A DNA stretch of 64,000 bases from Rahnella bruchi (GCF_003614975.1 NZ_QZWI01000006.1:62001-126000); one strand, 5' to 3'. Counted from the stretch's first letter, positions 34,554-45,870 are shown. Numbers and translations are program-made. Notes: a model not told the origin generated them from the letters alone.

Positions 34554-37013
34554 ATGCGAGTGTTGAAATTTGGCGGGACCTCGGTAGCAAACGCAGAACG
34601 CTTCTTGCGGGTTGCGGACATTATGGAAAGCAATGCGCGTCAGGGACAGGTCGCAACGGTATTATCCGCGCCTGCCAAAATTACCAACTATCTGGTTGCC
34701 ATGATTGATCGAACTGTCGCCGGACAGGACATTCAGACCATCATGAGCGATGCAGAAAACATTTTTGGTCAGTTGATTACCGGTCTGGCAGTCGCGCAGC
34801 CAGGCTTCGATTTGCCGAAAGTGAAAGCGTTTGTCGATCAGGAATTCGCCCAGCTTAAACAGCTGATGCATGGTATTACCCTGCTCGGCCAATGCCCTGA
34901 CAGCGTGAACGCATCCATTATCTGTCGTGGCGAGAAGCTTTCTATCGCCATCATGGAAGCGGTATTTCTGGCAAAAGGGTTTGGCGTTACCGTCATCAAT
35001 CCGGTTGAAAAACTGCTTGCTCAGGGGCATTACCTCGAATCCACCGTGGATATCAACGAATCCACCCGTCGTATTGCTGCCAGCGCCATTCCCGCTGATC
35101 ACATTGTGCTGATGGCCGGTTTCACTGCCGGTAATGAAAAGGGCGAACTGGTCGTGCTGGGCCGTAATGGTTCCGACTATTCTGCCGCCGTGCTGGCCGC
35201 CTGTTTGCGCGCAGACTGCTGTGAAATCTGGACTGACGTTGACGGCGTTTATACCTGTGATCCGCGCACTGTGCCGGATGCCCGTTTGCTGAAATCCATG
35301 TCGTATCAGGAAGCGATGGAACTTTCGTATTTTGGCGCGAAAGTCCTTCACCCGCGTACCATCCTGCCGATTGCTCAGTTCCAGATCCCTTGCCTGATTA
35401 AAAACACCACTAACCCGCAGGCGCCGGGGACTCTGATTGGCAGCGAAAGTCTTGATGACAGCACGCCGGTAAAAGGCATCACTAATCTGAATAACATGGC
35501 GATGATCAACGTTTCCGGTCCGGGAATGAAAGGGATGATCGGCATGGCCGCGCGCGTATTTGCCGTGATGTCCCGTTCAGGGATTTCTGTTGTGTTGATC
35601 ACCCAGTCTTCTTCCGAATACAGCATCAGTTTCTGTGTGCCGCAAAGCGAGCTGCAACGTGCGCGTAAAGCGCTGGAAGATGAGTTCTATCTTGAGCTGA
35701 AAGATGGCCTGCTTGAGCCGCTGGACGTCATGGAAAAGCTGGCGGTGATCTCCGTCGTCGGCGACGGTATGCGTACCCTGCGCGGTATCTCGGCGAAATT
35801 CTTCTCGGCTCTGGCCCGCGCCAACATCAATATTGTCGCGATTGCTCAGGGCTCTTCGGAACGATCTATCTCCGTTGTCGTTAATAATGACGATGCCACC
35901 ACAGGCGTGCGCGTGAGCCATCAGATGCTGTTCAACACCGATCAGGTGATCGAGGTGTTCCTGATCGGCGTGGGCGGCGTGGGCGGGGCGTTGATCGAAC
36001 AGATCCGCCGCCAGCAGCAGTGGCTGAAAACCAAACATATCGATCTGCGCGTTTGCGGTATCGCTAACTCCCGTGCATTGCTGACCAATGTTCACGGCAT
36101 TGCGCTCGATACCTGGCGCGATGAACTGGGGGCTGCGAAAGAGCCGCTGAATCTGGGGCGTCTGATCCGTCTGGTGAAAGAATATCATTTGCTGAATCCG
36201 GTGATCGTTGACTGTACCTCGAGTCAGGAAGTTGCCGATCAGTACGCTGATTTCCTCGCCGACGGTTTCCATGTGGTTACGCCAAACAAAAAGGCCAACA
36301 CCTCGTCGATGAATTACTACCATCAGCTGCGCAAAGCGGCGGATGGTTCACGCCGTAAGTTCCTTTACGACACCAACGTCGGCGCGGGTTTACCAGTTAT
36401 CGAGAACCTGCAAAACCTGCTGAATGCCGGTGATGAGTTGCTGCGTTTCTCCGGTATCCTTTCCGGCTCGCTGTCCTTCATCTTTGGTAAGCTGGATGAA
36501 GGCATGTCATTGTCAGCCGCGACCTTGCAGGCGAAGGAGATGGGCTATACCGAACCGGACCCGCGTGATGACCTTTCCGGTATGGACGTGGCGCGTAAAT
36601 TGCTGATTCTGGCCCGTGAAGCGGGTTACAAACTCGAGTTGTCAGATATCGATGTGGAGTCTGTTTTACCGGCTTCTTTCAACAGCGAAGGAAACGTGAA
36701 TGAATTTGTCGCGCATTTGCCAGAACTGGATGCGGAGTTTGCTCAGCGCGTCGCCGAAGCCACTGCCGCAGGCAAAGTATTGCGTTATGTCGGAGCTATC
36801 GAAGACGGTCAGTGCAAGGTAAAAATCGACGCCGTCGATGGTAATGACCCGCTATATAAAGTAAAAAATGGTGAGAATGCGCTGGCGTTTTACAGCCGCT
36901 ATTATCAGCCGTTGCCGTTGGTTCTGCGTGGCTACGGTGCCGGGAATGATGTGACGGCGGCAGGTGTGTTTGCCGATCTTTTGAGAACGCTGTCATGGAA
37001 GTTAGGAGTTTAA
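34554..37013 (+). CDS. thrA: Bifunctional aspartokinase I / homoserine dehydrogenase I
   Basis: ThrA catalyses the first and third steps from aspartate to threonine and is feedback-inhibited by threonine. The 819-aa product (E. coli 820) has the kinase domain from [20 protein letters not shown] regulatory domains in the middle ([28 protein letters not shown]) and the dehydrogenase with the NAD(P) loop [12 protein letters not shown] and [14 protein letters not shown] 34554 follows GAGGAGAGAACCAG. thrB starts two bases after its stop. Confidence 0.98.
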   Translation: MRVLKFGGTSVANAERFLRVADIMESNARQGQVATVLSAPAKITNYLVAMIDRTVAGQDIQTIMSDAENIFGQLITGLAVAQPGFDLPKVKAFVDQEFAQLKQLMHGITLLGQCPDSVNASIICRGEKLSIAIMEAVFLAKGFGVTVINPVEKLLAQGHYLESTVDINESTRRIAASAIPADHIVLMAGFTAGNEKGELVVLGRNGSDYSAAVLAACLRADCCEIWTDVDGVYTCDPRTVPDARLLKSMSYQEAMELSYFGAKVLHPRTILPIAQFQIPCLIKNTTNPQAPGTLIGSESLDDSTPVKGITNLNNMAMINVSGPGMKGMIGMAARVFAVMSRSGISVVLITQSSSEYSISFCVPQSELQRARKALEDEFYLELKDGLLEPLDVMEKLAVISVVGDGMRTLRGISAKFFSALARANINIVAIAQGSSERSISVVVNNDDATTGVRVSHQMLFNTDQVIEVFLIGVGGVGGALIEQIRRQQQWLKTKHIDLRVCGIANSRALLTNVHGIALDTWRDELGAAKEPLNLGRLIRLVKEYHLLNPVIVDCTSSQEVADQYADFLADGFHVVTPNKKANTSSMNYYHQLRKAADGSRRKFLYDTNVGAGLPVIENLQNLLNAGDELLRFSGILSGSLSFIFGKLDEGMSLSAATLQAKEMGYTEPDPRDDLSGMDVARKLLILAREAGYKLELSDIDVESVLPASFNSEGNVNEFVAHLPELDAEFAQRVAEATAAGKVLRYVGAIEDGQCKVKIDAVDGNDPLYKVKNGENALAFYSRYYQPLPLVLRGYGAGNDVTAAGVFADLLRTLSWKLGV

Positions 37014-37014
37014 T

Positions 37015-37944
37015 ATGGTTAAGGTGTATGCCCCGGCTTCAATCGGGAACGTCAGCGTAGGCTTCGATGTTCTGGGCGCGGCCGTGTCTCCGGTAGATGG
37101 CACGCTGCTGGGCGACTGCGTTTCTGTTGAAGCGGCCACAGAATTCAGTCTGAAAAACGAAGGCAAGTTTGTCTCCAAACTGCCTGACCGCATGGAAGAC
37201 AATATCGTTTATCAGTGCTGGCAGCGTTTCTGTCAGGAAATCGGCAAGGAAGTTCCGGTGGCGATGACGCTGGAAAAAAACATGCCAATCGGTTCCGGAT
37301 TAGGTTCGAGTGCCTGTTCGGTGGTCGCAGGCCTGATGGCGATGAATGAATTTTGCGGTAAACCACTGAATGAAAACCAGATGCTGATGCTGATGGGCGA
37401 GCTGGAAGGGCGTATTTCCGGCAGTGTGCATTTCGATAATGTCGCGCCATGCTATCTGGGCGGCATACAGCTGATGCTCGAAGAGCTCGATATCATCAGC
37501 CAGAACGTGCCAAGCTTTGACGACTGGCTGTGGGTGATGGCGTATCCTGGCATCAAAGTTTCGACGGCAGAGGCGCGTGCTATTTTACCCGCGCAGTACC
37601 GCCGTCAGGATTGCATCAGCCACGGTCGCTATCTGGCGGGCTTTATTCATGCCTGCCACACACAGCAACCTGCGCTGGCTGCAAAACTGATGAAAGATGT
37701 GATTGCTGAACCTTACCGCACCCGTCTGCTGCCGGGCTTTGCCGAAGCGCGCAGCGCCGCAGAAGAAATCGGTGCACTGGCTTGCGGGATTTCCGGTTCC
37801 GGTCCGACGCTGTTTGCAGTTTGTAATGACAGCGCAACAGCGAAACGTATGGCTGACTGGTTGCAGACGCATTATCTGCAAAATGACGAAGGCTTTGTTC
37901 ATATTTGTCGTCTTGATACCGCGGGCGCGCGGGTATTGGGATAA
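37015..37944 (+). CDS. thrB: Homoserine kinase
   Basis: The enzyme phosphorylates homoserine. The 309-aa GHMP-family product shows [16 protein letters not shown] (ATP-binding loop, motif 2), [14 protein letters not shown] (motif 1) and [12 protein letters not shown] (motif 3). It starts two bases after thrA, with TAGGAG as ribosome-binding site inside the thrA end. Its stop lies at the edge of a 21-base tandem duplication. Confidence 0.97.
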   Translation: MVKVYAPASIGNVSVGFDVLGAAVSPVDGTLLGDCVSVEAATEFSLKNEGKFVSKLPDRMEDNIVYQCWQRFCQEIGKEVPVAMTLEKNMPIGSGLGSSACSVVAGLMAMNEFCGKPLNENQMLMLMGELEGRISGSVHFDNVAPCYLGGIQLMLEELDIISQNVPSFDDWLWVMAYPGIKVSTAEARAILPAQYRRQDCISHGRYLAGFIHACHTQQPALAAKLMKDVIAEPYRTRLLPGFAEARSAAEEIGALACGISGSGPTLFAVCNDSATAKRMADWLQTHYLQNDEGFVHICRLDTAGARVLG

Positions 37945-37967
37945 CTCGTTAATTTATTGGGATAACT
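37934..37967 (+). repeat. Short tandem duplication at the thrB-thrC junction
   Basis: TATTGGGATAACT occurs at 37934-37946 and again at 37955-37967, a 21-base period. The first copy contains the thrB stop and the second directly precedes the thrC ATG, supplying its upstream context. Confidence 0.8.
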
Positions 37968-37968
37968 A

Positions 37969-39258
37969 ATGAAACTGTACAACCTGAAGGATCACAACGA
38001 GCAGGTCAGCTTTGCTCAGGCCGTCAAACAAGGCCTTGGAAAACAGCAGGGTTTATTCTTCCCGCTGGAACTGCCTGAATTTGAACTGACTGAAATCGAC
38101 CGTTTGCTGGAACTGGATTTCGTCACCCGCAGCAGCCGCATTCTTTCTGCTTTCATCGGCGATGAAATTCCGGAAGAAGAATTACATCAGCGCGTGAAAA
38201 ACGCGTTTGCTTTCCCGGCGCCTGTTGCCAAAGTGGAAGATGATATTGCCTGTCTGGAGCTGTTCCACGGCCCGACCCTGGCGTTTAAAGATTTCGGTGG
38301 CCGCTTCATGGCGCAGATCCTGACGCAGGTTTCAGGTGACCAGCCGGTGACCATTCTGACGGCAACGTCCGGCGATACCGGCGCAGCAGTGGCTCACGCC
38401 TTCCATGGTCTGAAAAATGTGCGCGTCGTGATCCTTTATCCGCGCGGCAAAATCAGTCCGCTGCAGGAAAAACTGTTCTGTACGTTGGGCGGCAACATTC
38501 ATACTGTCGCTATCGACGGTGACTTTGATGCCTGCCAGGCGCTGGTCAAACAGGCGTTTGATGATGAAGAACTGAAACACGCTCTGAAGCTGAACTCGGC
38601 CAACTCCATCAATATCAGCCGTCTGCTGGCGCAGATCTGCTACTACTTTGAAGCGGTCGCTCAGCTGCCACAGGAAGCGCGTAATCAGCTGGTGATTTCC
38701 GTGCCAAGCGGCAACTTCGGTGACCTGACGGCCGGTCTGCTGGCGAGATCTCTCGGCCTGCCGGTCAAACGTTTCATTGCTGCGACCAATGCCAACGACA
38801 CGGTGCCGCGTTTCCTGAGTAACGGGGAATGGGAACCGAAGAAAACAGTTGCGACGCTTTCAAACGCCATGGATGTCAGCCAGCCAAATAACTGGCCACG
38901 TGTGGAAGAGCTGTATCGTCGTAAGACCTGGCAGCTGAAAGATCTGGGCTTTGGCGCGGTCAGCGATGACACCACCGAAGACGCGATGCGTGAGCTGGCG
39001 AATATCGGTTATATCTCTGAACCTCATGCGGCGATTGCTTACCGTGTACTGCGTGATCAGCTGCAACCGGGTGAATTCGGCCTGTTCATCGGTACTGCGC
39101 ATCCGGCGAAATTTAAGGAAAGCGTGGAAGCGATTTTGGATCAGGACATCGGTTTGCCAAAAGAACTGGCTGACCGCGCGGATCTGCCTTTGCTGTCGCA
39201 CAATCTTCCGGCCGATTTCAGCGAAATGCGTGCATTCCTGATGGCGCTGCCTGAATAA
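37969..39258 (+). CDS. thrC: Threonine synthase
   Basis: This PLP enzyme converts homoserine phosphate to threonine. The 429-aa product (E. coli 428) starts MKLYNLKDHNEQVSFAQAVK and has the PLP lysine in HGPTLAFKDFGGRF, TATSGDTGAAVAHAF and SVPSGNFGDLTAG. It completes the thr operon and ends at a strong terminator. Confidence 0.98.
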   Translation: MKLYNLKDHNEQVSFAQAVKQGLGKQQGLFFPLELPEFELTEIDRLLELDFVTRSSRILSAFIGDEIPEEELHQRVKNAFAFPAPVAKVEDDIACLELFHGPTLAFKDFGGRFMAQILTQVSGDQPVTILTATSGDTGAAVAHAFHGLKNVRVVILYPRGKISPLQEKLFCTLGGNIHTVAIDGDFDACQALVKQAFDDEELKHALKLNSANSINISRLLAQICYYFEAVAQLPQEARNQLVISVPSGNFGDLTAGLLARSLGLPVKRFIAATNANDTVPRFLSNGEWEPKKTVATLSNAMDVSQPNNWPRVEELYRRKTWQLKDLGFGAVSDDTTEDAMRELANIGYISEPHAAIAYRVLRDQLQPGEFGLFIGTAHPAKFKESVEAILDQDIGLPKELADRADLPLLSHNLPADFSEMRAFLMALPE

Positions 39259-39278
39259 AAACGCTGATTCAGAAATGC

Positions 39279-39305
39279 AAAAGCCCTCTTCGTGAGGGCT
39301 TTTTT
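39279..39305. terminator. Bidirectional terminator between thrC and yaaA
   Basis: AAAAGCCCTC pairs with GAGGGCTTTT (loop TTCGT), with T runs on both strands between convergent genes. Confidence 0.9.
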
Positions 39306-39324
39306 ATGTTACAGCTCAGTACAA

Positions 39325-40098
39325 TCAGCGTTCAGGGCGGGTAAATACCAGCTCATTGCCCTGCGAACGTGATTCATCAAATTCGTAACCTTCCAGATTG
39401 AAATCCTGAAGCTGTTTCGGCTTATCCAGACGCTCTTTGATAATGAAGCGGCTCATCAGACCACGCGCTTTTTTGGCGTAGAAGCTGATGACTTTGTATT
39501 TACCGTTCTTCTCGTCGAGGAATACCGGCTTGATGATTTCGCCATCCAGCAGTTTCGGTTTCACTGCTTTGAAGTATTCGTCAGACGCCAGATTCACCAG
39601 CACTTTGCTTTTTTGCTCGCTGAGTAACTGGTTAAGTTTTTCAGTCAGTAACTCGCCCCAGAATGCATACAGATTTGCGCCCTGAGGGTTTTCCAGACGG
39701 ATCCCCATTTCCAGACGATAAGGCATCATCAAATCCAGCGGGCGCAGCAGGCCGTATAAACCGGACAACATGCGCAGATGTTTTTGGGCAAAATCGAAAT
39801 CTTTTTCGCTGAAATCTTCCGCCTGCAGGCCGGTATACACATCACCTTTAAAGGCGAGAAGCGCCTGACGGGCATTTTTCGGGTTGAAATCCGGATGCCA
39901 GTCATTGAAACGTTCGGCGTTGAGATGAGCCAGTTTATCGCTGATCCCCATCAGTGAAGATATCTGCGCAGGGGACATTTTGCGCGCCACGGTAATCAGC
40001 TGACTGGATTTATCCAGCAGCTCCGGTTGTGTATAGCGCGTTGTCGCAAGCGGGCTTTCGTAATCGAGCGTTTTAGCAGGTGAAATAATGGTCAGCAT
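39325..40098 (-). CDS. yaaA: Peroxide stress protein YaaA
   Basis: The 257-aa product is a DUF328/UPF0246 protein that in E. coli is OxyR-induced and lowers free intracellular iron during peroxide stress. Conserved family segments are [47 protein letters not shown] and [17 protein letters not shown]. Close in length to E. coli (258). Same position downstream of the thr operon as in E. coli. Confidence 0.95.
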   Translation of the reverse strand: MLTIISPAKTLDYESPLATTRYTQPELLDKSSQLITVARKMSPAQISSLMGISDKLAHLNAERFNDWHPDFNPKNARQALLAFKGDVYTGLQAEDFSEKDFDFAQKHLRMLSGLYGLLRPLDLMMPYRLEMGIRLENPQGANLYAFWGELLTEKLNQLLSEQKSKVLVNLASDEYFKAVKPKLLDGEIIKPVFLDEKNGKYKVISFYAKKARGLMSRFIIKERLDKPKQLQDFNLEGYEFDESRSQGNELVFTRPER

Positions 40099-40210
40099 AA
40101 TCTCGTCCGTTGGTCAGTGACGGTTCAAATTCAGAAATTTTCGTTGCCATACTGTAGCAAAAAAGTCACTGCGATGGGGGCATGATAATAATAGGCAAAA
40201 GCGTAGAAAA

Positions 40211-41638
40211 TCAGCGTGGCGAAGACATTTTATCCCACACGCCCGGTTCAAGCTGACCGCGCAATTCAGGGTAATGATCAGGATTAAAGACCGGTATTTT
40301 CCCCATCCGCCGCTGACGTTCGTAATCCTTAACCACTTTTATCGCGATACCGGAAAGCAGCAGCAAAGCGGTGAGATTCAGTATGGCCATCAGCGCCATG
40401 AAGATATCAGCCAGTTTCCAAAGCATCTGAAGTTCCATCAGGCAGCCGCCAAAAACCATCGCAATCACCAGAAGCCTGAAAATCAGCAATTTAACCGGCG
40501 CGGCACTATGAACAAAACTGAGATTGTTTTCGGCATAGACATAGTTACCGGCTATGGAGGTAAACGCAAAAGAGAACACCAGTATCGCCAGGACAAACGA
40601 GCTCCAGCCGGGCATTGTCGGGTCTATGGCCAGGCGGAGCAGGCTAATCCCTGTGGATTCTCCGGGAATATCCAGTGCGCCGGAGGTTAAAATAATCAGC
40701 GCAGTGGCCGTGCAAATCACCACTGTATCTATCAATACCGCCAGCATCTGGTTAAATCCCGATGCCGCCGGATGGCTGACTGCCGCCATTGCCGCCACAT
40801 TTGGCGATGAACCAACACCGGCTTCACTGGCGAACGCTCCACGCTGCATACCCTGAGTAATTGCCTGGGTTACGCCATACGCCAGTGCGCCGGACGCAGC
40901 TTCCTGCAACCCGAAAGCGCTTTTGAAAATCAGTGCGAACACCTGTGGAAGTTTTTCGACATGGTGGCCAATGATCCAAACGGCCAGCAGCAAATAGGCG
41001 AAAGTCATCAGAGGGATCATCCATTTGGACAGCCAGGTGACGGCGCGAATTCCACCGAAAATCAGCGTGGCTACCAGTGCCGACAAAATACAGGCAGTGG
41101 TCAGCACCGGAACATGCAGAAGATGAAACGAGGCCTGCGCAATCGAATTTGCCTGTAACGCACTGAAAATAAAGCCGCAGGAAATCACCATCAGGAAGGA
41201 AAACAGGATCCCCATCCAGCGCATTCCCAGACCTTTCTCCATGTAATCTGCCGGACCACCGCGAAATTTGTTACGCGCACTGGTGCCTTTATATATCTGG
41301 GCCAGCGTGTTTTCTATCAGCGCGGTAGCCATGCTGAAGACGGTAATAATCCACATCCAGAAAATGGCACCCGGCCCGCCGAGCACAATCGCAATCGTCA
41401 CGCCGGTCAGATTACCGGTACCGATCCGCGAGGCCAGACTCAGGCAAAGTACACGCCAGGGTGACGTTCCGCGGGGATCGGCACTGCGTTTGAAAAGGGA
41501 CGGAGAGAAGAGGTGGCCAAGGCGGCGAAACTGAATGAAACCAAGACGGAAAGTGAGATAAATACCGCTGCCAAACAGCAGGTAAATCAGGATCGTACTC
41601 CAGAGAATTGTGTCGAAAAAATCCAGCAAGTCATTCAT
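40211..41638 (-). CDS. yaaJ: Alanine/glycine:sodium symporter-family protein YaaJ
   Basis: The 475-aa membrane protein belongs to the AGCS family. It has about 10-11 hydrophobic segments, the family signature GTGNLTGV near residue 70 and GVGSSPNVAAMAAVSHPA in the middle. AGCS members import alanine or glycine with Na+ or H+; the exact substrate of YaaJ is not established. It lies between yaaA and talB as in E. coli. Confidence 0.93.
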   Translation of the reverse strand: MNDLLDFFDTILWSTILIYLLFGSGIYLTFRLGFIQFRRLGHLFSPSLFKRSADPRGTSPWRVLCLSLASRIGTGNLTGVTIAIVLGGPGAIFWMWIITVFSMATALIENTLAQIYKGTSARNKFRGGPADYMEKGLGMRWMGILFSFLMVISCGFIFSALQANSIAQASFHLLHVPVLTTACILSALVATLIFGGIRAVTWLSKWMIPLMTFAYLLLAVWIIGHHVEKLPQVFALIFKSAFGLQEAASGALAYGVTQAITQGMQRGAFASEAGVGSSPNVAAMAAVSHPAASGFNQMLAVLIDTVVICTATALIILTSGALDIPGESTGISLLRLAIDPTMPGWSSFVLAILVFSFAFTSIAGNYVYAENNLSFVHSAAPVKLLIFRLLVIAMVFGGCLMELQMLWKLADIFMALMAILNLTALLLLSGIAIKVVKDYERQRRMGKIPVFNPDHYPELRGQLEPGVWDKMSSPR

Positions 41639-41913
41639 GAATTGTCCTTGGTTGATTTACCCTTCATCGTTTTTATTAATTGGCTTAAGGGCAATGACCA
41701 TTTTGGAGGGCTAACATACCTTTTTTATCTAACCGGTGACATATGCAATTTGGCTGAATTTGTGTGTTTTGGAAGGTGAGAAATCCATAGATGTTCGTAG
41801 CCGAGCATGCCGTTAGAAGCGCCTTGCGCGTGGCTTTTTGCATGTTATCATCAGCCAAAGGCAAGGCATGAAAATGCCTATACGAAAACGTCCAAACGAT
41901 GAGATATGCCAAA
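41639..41913 (+). other. Divergent region between yaaJ and talB
   Basis: No gene. In the talB leader a hairpin AGGCAT-GAAA-ATGCCT (41864-41879) has a GAAA tetraloop and ends 34 bases before the ATG. No convincing promoter pair was identified. Confidence 0.4.
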
Positions 41914-42867
41914 ATGACCGATAAACTGACTTCCCTACGCCAAATGACTCAGGTTGTTGCTGACACCGGAGATATCGCGGCAATGAAGTTGTACCAGCCG
42001 CAGGATGCGACCACCAACCCGTCACTGATCCTCAGCGCTGCGCAAATTCCTGAATACCGTAAACTGATCGACGAAGCAATCGCCTGGGCACGTGACCAGA
42101 GCAGCGATCACGATCAGCAGATTACTGATGCAGCTGACAAACTGGCAGTAAACATCGGTCTGGAAATTCTGAAACTGGTACCGGGCCGCATCTCTACTGA
42201 AGTTGATGCCCGTCTGTCTTACGACACTGACGCGAGCGTGGCTAAAGCTAAACGTCTGATCAAACTTTACAACGATGCGGGTATCACCAACGACCGTATC
42301 CTGATCAAACTGGCTTCCACCTGGCAGGGTATCCGCGCTGCGGAAAAACTGGAAAAAGAAGGTATCAACTGTAACCTGACCCTTCTGTTCTCCTTCGCTC
42401 AGGCTCGTGCTTGTGCAGAAGCGGGCGTGTTCCTGATTTCTCCATTCGTTGGCCGTATCCTCGACTGGTACAAAGCCAATGGCGACAAGAAAGAGTTCGC
42501 ACCGAATGAAGATCCGGGCGTTGTGTCTGTGACCGAGATTTACGAATACTACAAACAACACGGCTATGAAACTGTCGTGATGGGCGCAAGCTTCCGTAAC
42601 ATCGGCGAAATCATCGAACTGGCTGGCTGTGACCGTCTGACAATCGCCCCTGCGCTGCTCAAAGAGCTGGCAGAAAGCGAAGGCCCGCTGGAGCGCAAAC
42701 TGTCCTTCTCCGGCGAAACCAAACCACGTCCTGCGCCACTGACTGAAGCTCAGTTCTACTGGGACCACAACCAGGATCCAATGGCTATCGACAAACTGGC
42801 TGACGGCATCCGTAAGTTTGCTATCGACCAGGGCAAACTGGAAAAAATGATTTCTGATCTGCTGTAA
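41914..42867 (+). CDS. talB: Transaldolase B
   Basis: Transaldolase transfers dihydroxyacetone units in the non-oxidative pentose phosphate pathway. The 317-aa product is the same length as E. coli TalB and very similar. The Schiff-base lysine is Lys132 in [22 protein letters not shown] and [14 protein letters not shown] are also present. ATG 41914 gives the E. coli N-terminus [10 protein letters not shown]; a start at 41899 has no support. Confidence 0.98.
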   Translation: MTDKLTSLRQMTQVVADTGDIAAMKLYQPQDATTNPSLILSAAQIPEYRKLIDEAIAWARDQSSDHDQQITDAADKLAVNIGLEILKLVPGRISTEVDARLSYDTDASVAKAKRLIKLYNDAGITNDRILIKLASTWQGIRAAEKLEKEGINCNLTLLFSFAQARACAEAGVFLISPFVGRILDWYKANGDKKEFAPNEDPGVVSVTEIYEYYKQHGYETVVMGASFRNIGEIIELAGCDRLTIAPALLKELAESEGPLERKLSFSGETKPRPAPLTEAQFYWDHNQDPMAIDKLADGIRKFAIDQGKLEKMISDLL

Positions 42868-42887
42868 TCAGCGCTCAGTTTTCGACT

Positions 42888-42913
42888 AAAGCGGCTAATC
42901 AGCCGCTTTTTTT
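42888..42913 (+). terminator. Terminator of talB
   Basis: AAAGCGGCT-AATC-AGCCGCTTT is a perfect 9-bp stem followed by TTTT. Confidence 0.9.
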
Positions 42914-42990
42914 GTGACTGTGATAATACCCAGGCCCTGTTCCCGATATACTGAGACAAATTACGAAGAAAAATGCTGTGGAGAAATAGC

Positions 42991-43578
42991 ATGAATACAT
43001 TGCGAATTGGTCTGGTGTCAGTGTCGGATCGCGCGTCAAACGGTGTCTATCAGGATAAAGGCATTCCGGCGCTGGAAGAGTGGCTGGAAAAAGCGCTTAT
43101 TACGCCCTACAAACTGGAAACAAAACTGATCCCTGATGAGCAGCCGCTGATTGAACAGGCGATCAGCGAACTGGTCGATGAAAGTGGCTGTCATCTGGTT
43201 CTGACTACCGGCGGAACCGGCCCTGCGCGGCGCGATGTCACTCCGGATGCCACGCTGGCTGTTGCCGATCGCGAAATGCCGGGTTTCGGGGAGCAGATGC
43301 GCCAGATTAGCCTGCACTTTGTGCCGACGGCGATTTTATCGCGTCAGGTGGGAGTGATACGTAAACAGGCGTTGATCCTCAATTTACCCGGTCAGCCGAA
43401 ATCTATTCAGGAAACCCTGGAGGGTTTGAAAGATGCCGACGGTAAGGTGATTGTTTCCGGTATTTTTGCCAGCGTGCCTTATTGTATCCAGTTACTCGAT
43501 GGACCTTACGTTGAAACGCATGATCACGTGGTAGCAGCTTTTCGTCCAAAAAGTGCCCGCCGCGATACAAAAAACTGA
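42991..43578 (+). CDS. mog: Molybdopterin adenylyltransferase
   Basis: Mog adenylylates molybdopterin before molybdenum insertion. The 195-aa product equals E. coli Mog in length. Signature motifs are LVSVSDRASNGVYQDKG, LVLTTGGTGPARRDVTPDAT and ILNLPGQPKSI. ATG 42991 follows GTGGAGAAATAGC. It is placed after talB as in E. coli; in between satP lies an extra transporter gene. Confidence 0.97.
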   Translation: MNTLRIGLVSVSDRASNGVYQDKGIPALEEWLEKALITPYKLETKLIPDEQPLIEQAISELVDESGCHLVLTTGGTGPARRDVTPDATLAVADREMPGFGEQMRQISLHFVPTAILSRQVGVIRKQALILNLPGQPKSIQETLEGLKDADGKVIVSGIFASVPYCIQLLDGPYVETHDHVVAAFRPKSARRDTKN

Positions 43579-43720
43579 ATCCCCCTCGATTTCAAAATTT
43601 AGAGAAGTTACGCGTCAGACACTCTGGTGTGAAAATTATTTGCCGTTATAGTAATGATTACTTTACAAGAGGTGGCAAAACCTTTTTCCATTTTTCACTC
43701 TGGTGTCTGACGGTATCCCT

Positions 43721-45043
43721 ATGCAACACGCACAATCGCGCCGGTTGAACCGGCAGGACTACAAAACGCTGTCCCTGGCTGCATTGGGCGGCGCCCTGGA
43801 ATTCTACGACTTTATCATTTTCGTCTTTTTCGCTGCGGTAATTGGCGATCTCTTCTTCCCAGCCAATATGCCCGACTGGCTGCGTCAGGTTCAGACCTTT
43901 GGTATTTTCGCCGCCGGTTATCTGGCACGCCCGCTGGGCGGCATCATCATGGCGCATTTCGGCGATTTAGTCGGACGTAAGCGCATGTTCAGTCTGAGTA
44001 TTCTGCTGATGGCCTTGCCGACGCTGGCGATGGGTTTGTTACCCACATACGCGTCAATTGGCATTGCAGCACCGTTGCTGTTGTTGCTAATGCGTGTGTT
44101 GCAGGGGGCGGCGATTGGCGGTGAAGTGCCGGGTGCGTGGGTATTTGTAGCGGAACATGTACCGCGCAGTCGCATTGGTTTTGCCTGCGGAACTCTGACT
44201 GCTGGTTTAACGCTTGGGATCCTGCTCGGTTCTCTGGTGGCAACTTTACTTAACACCAGCATGACGCCAGCAACAATCAGCCAGTATGGCTGGCGTATTC
44301 CTTTCTTTATTGGCGGGATTTTTGGTCTTATCGCTATGTACCTGCGCCGCTGGTTACAGGAAACCCCGGTCTTTATCGAGATGAAAGCGCAAAAGGCGCT
44401 GGCAGAAGAGTTGCCTCTGAAAGCCGTTGTCGCTAATCATAAAAAAGAAATTGTGGTCTCGATGCTGATGACCTGGCTGCTTTCCGCCGGCATCGTGGTG
44501 GTTATTCTGATGACGCCAACCTGGTTGCAGAAACAGTTTGGCATTCCGGCGGCAGTAGCATTACAGGCAAACTGTCTGGCCACGGTGGCACTGATGCTCG
44601 GTTGTATTATCTCGGGCAGCATTGTGGATCGTCTGGGTGCCAGCAAAACCTTTATCTTCGGCAGTTTGTTTCTCGGCATTTGCACCTGGTCGTTCTATCA
44701 CATGGTGGCCGCTGATACGTCGGTGCTGATGGGTATGTACGCGCTGGCAGGACTGAGTGTGGGCGTGGTCGGTGCGGTACCGTATGTGATGGTAAGGGCT
44801 TTCCCTGCGGAAGTGCGTTTTACCGGCATTTCATTTTCATACAATGTGGCTTACGCGATTTTTGGCGGCCTGACACCGGTATTTGTGACGCTGATTATGC
44901 GCCTGACGCCGATGGCTCCCGCTTATTATGTGCTGGCGCTTTCTGTAATTGGATTGCTGACCGGAATTTATCTGAGCCATGACCTGAACAGTGAAGCGGC
45001 GAAAGAAGCGAAGTTTGCCGAACGTGCCGCTTCCGGCCAGTAA
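43721..45043 (+). CDS. MFS transporter, metabolite:H+ symporter (MHS) family
   Basis: The 440-aa protein has 12 predicted membrane segments. The start of the first segment reads AALGGALEFYDFIIFVFF and loop 2-3 has GDLVGRKRMF, both typical of the MHS branch that includes ProP, KgtP and ShiA. The EVPGAWVFVAEHVPRSRIG motif in helix 5 fits too. The substrate, probably an organic acid or zwitterion, cannot be told. ATG 43721 is preferred over GTG 43703; neither has a strong ribosome-binding site. Not present here in E. coli. Confidence 0.87.
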   Translation: MQHAQSRRLNRQDYKTLSLAALGGALEFYDFIIFVFFAAVIGDLFFPANMPDWLRQVQTFGIFAAGYLARPLGGIIMAHFGDLVGRKRMFSLSILLMALPTLAMGLLPTYASIGIAAPLLLLLMRVLQGAAIGGEVPGAWVFVAEHVPRSRIGFACGTLTAGLTLGILLGSLVATLLNTSMTPATISQYGWRIPFFIGGIFGLIAMYLRRWLQETPVFIEMKAQKALAEELPLKAVVANHKKEIVVSMLMTWLLSAGIVVVILMTPTWLQKQFGIPAAVALQANCLATVALMLGCIISGSIVDRLGASKTFIFGSLFLGICTWSFYHMVAADTSVLMGMYALAGLSVGVVGAVPYVMVRAFPAEVRFTGISFSYNVAYAIFGGLTPVFVTLIMRLTPMAPAYYVLALSVIGLLTGIYLSHDLNSEAAKEAKFAERAASGQ

Positions 45044-45057
45044 GTTTATTTCTCACA

Positions 45058-45087
45058 TAAAAAAACCCTGCAATGCAGGGTTTTTTT
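45058..45087. terminator. Bidirectional terminator between the MFS gene and satP
   Basis: AAAAACCCTGC-AAT-GCAGGGTTTTT, flanked by A and T runs, between convergent genes. Confidence 0.9.
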
Positions 45088-45103
45088 GTCACAGGCATGA
45101 GCG

Positions 45104-45703
45104 TTATGCAACGACCGCATCAATCTGGGTGGCATGATTTTTCGGCTCGCCGATAGGCAGAACAGTACGGCCATACTGTTCGTTTATCACTTCCGCCATC
45201 GCCAGATAAATGGCGCTGGCGCCACAGAAGATACCTTCAAAGCCAGCAAAATGAAGAACAGCTGTATTCCCGGTCATATTTCCGTAGCACAGCAGGGCGA
45301 ACAAAATCGTCAGGCTGCCGAAAACAACCTGAAGACCGCGGTTTGCTTTCAGGGTGCCAATGAACATGAATAAAGTGAAAACACCCCACAGACCGAGGTA
45401 TGCGCCCAGGAAACTTTCGCTGCTGGCGTCGGCCATGCCCATACGTGGCAGCATCAGGATGCCAACCAGGCTCAGCCAGAAGGCGCCGTATGAAGTGAAC
45501 GCGGTTGTGCCGAATGTGTTCCCTTTTTTGAATTCCATCATCCCGGCGAGGATCTGAATCAGCCCACCATAAAAAATGCCCATACTCACGATCACAGCGG
45601 TGAGAGGGAAAAAGCCTGCATTGTGTAAATTCAATAAGATAGTGGTCATACCAAATCCCATCAGCCCGAGGGGGCCTGGGTTTGCCAAGGGTTTGCTTTG
45701 CAT
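45104..45703 (-). CDS. satP: Succinate-acetate/proton symporter SatP
   Basis: SatP is a six-helix membrane protein of the AceTr (GPR1/FUN34/YaaH) family that takes up acetate and succinate. The 199-aa product shows the family signature [19 protein letters not shown], then YKKGN-like [19 protein letters not shown] and ends [11 protein letters not shown]. It is slightly longer than E. coli (188) at the C-terminus. It lies before dnaK, on the opposite strand. Confidence 0.95.
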   Translation of the reverse strand: MQSKPLANPGPLGLMGFGMTTILLNLHNAGFFPLTAVIVSMGIFYGGLIQILAGMMEFKKGNTFGTTAFTSYGAFWLSLVGILMLPRMGMADASSESFLGAYLGLWGVFTLFMFIGTLKANRGLQVVFGSLTILFALLCYGNMTGNTAVLHFAGFEGIFCGASAIYLAMAEVINEQYGRTVLPIGEPKNHATQIDAVVA

Positions 45704-45870
45704 AGATCCTCTGTATCGGAATTATTATTAATTGATAATCGGGGGAAGAAACGCTTGGAAATGGGTAAAAAGGCCACATATCTTTTTGGAAGCGCGCGGC
45801 ATCATAAGGAGGGTTGCGTCAGCAAACATTGATCTGGCGTAACAGCAATTAAAGATTTTTTTTCACTTTG

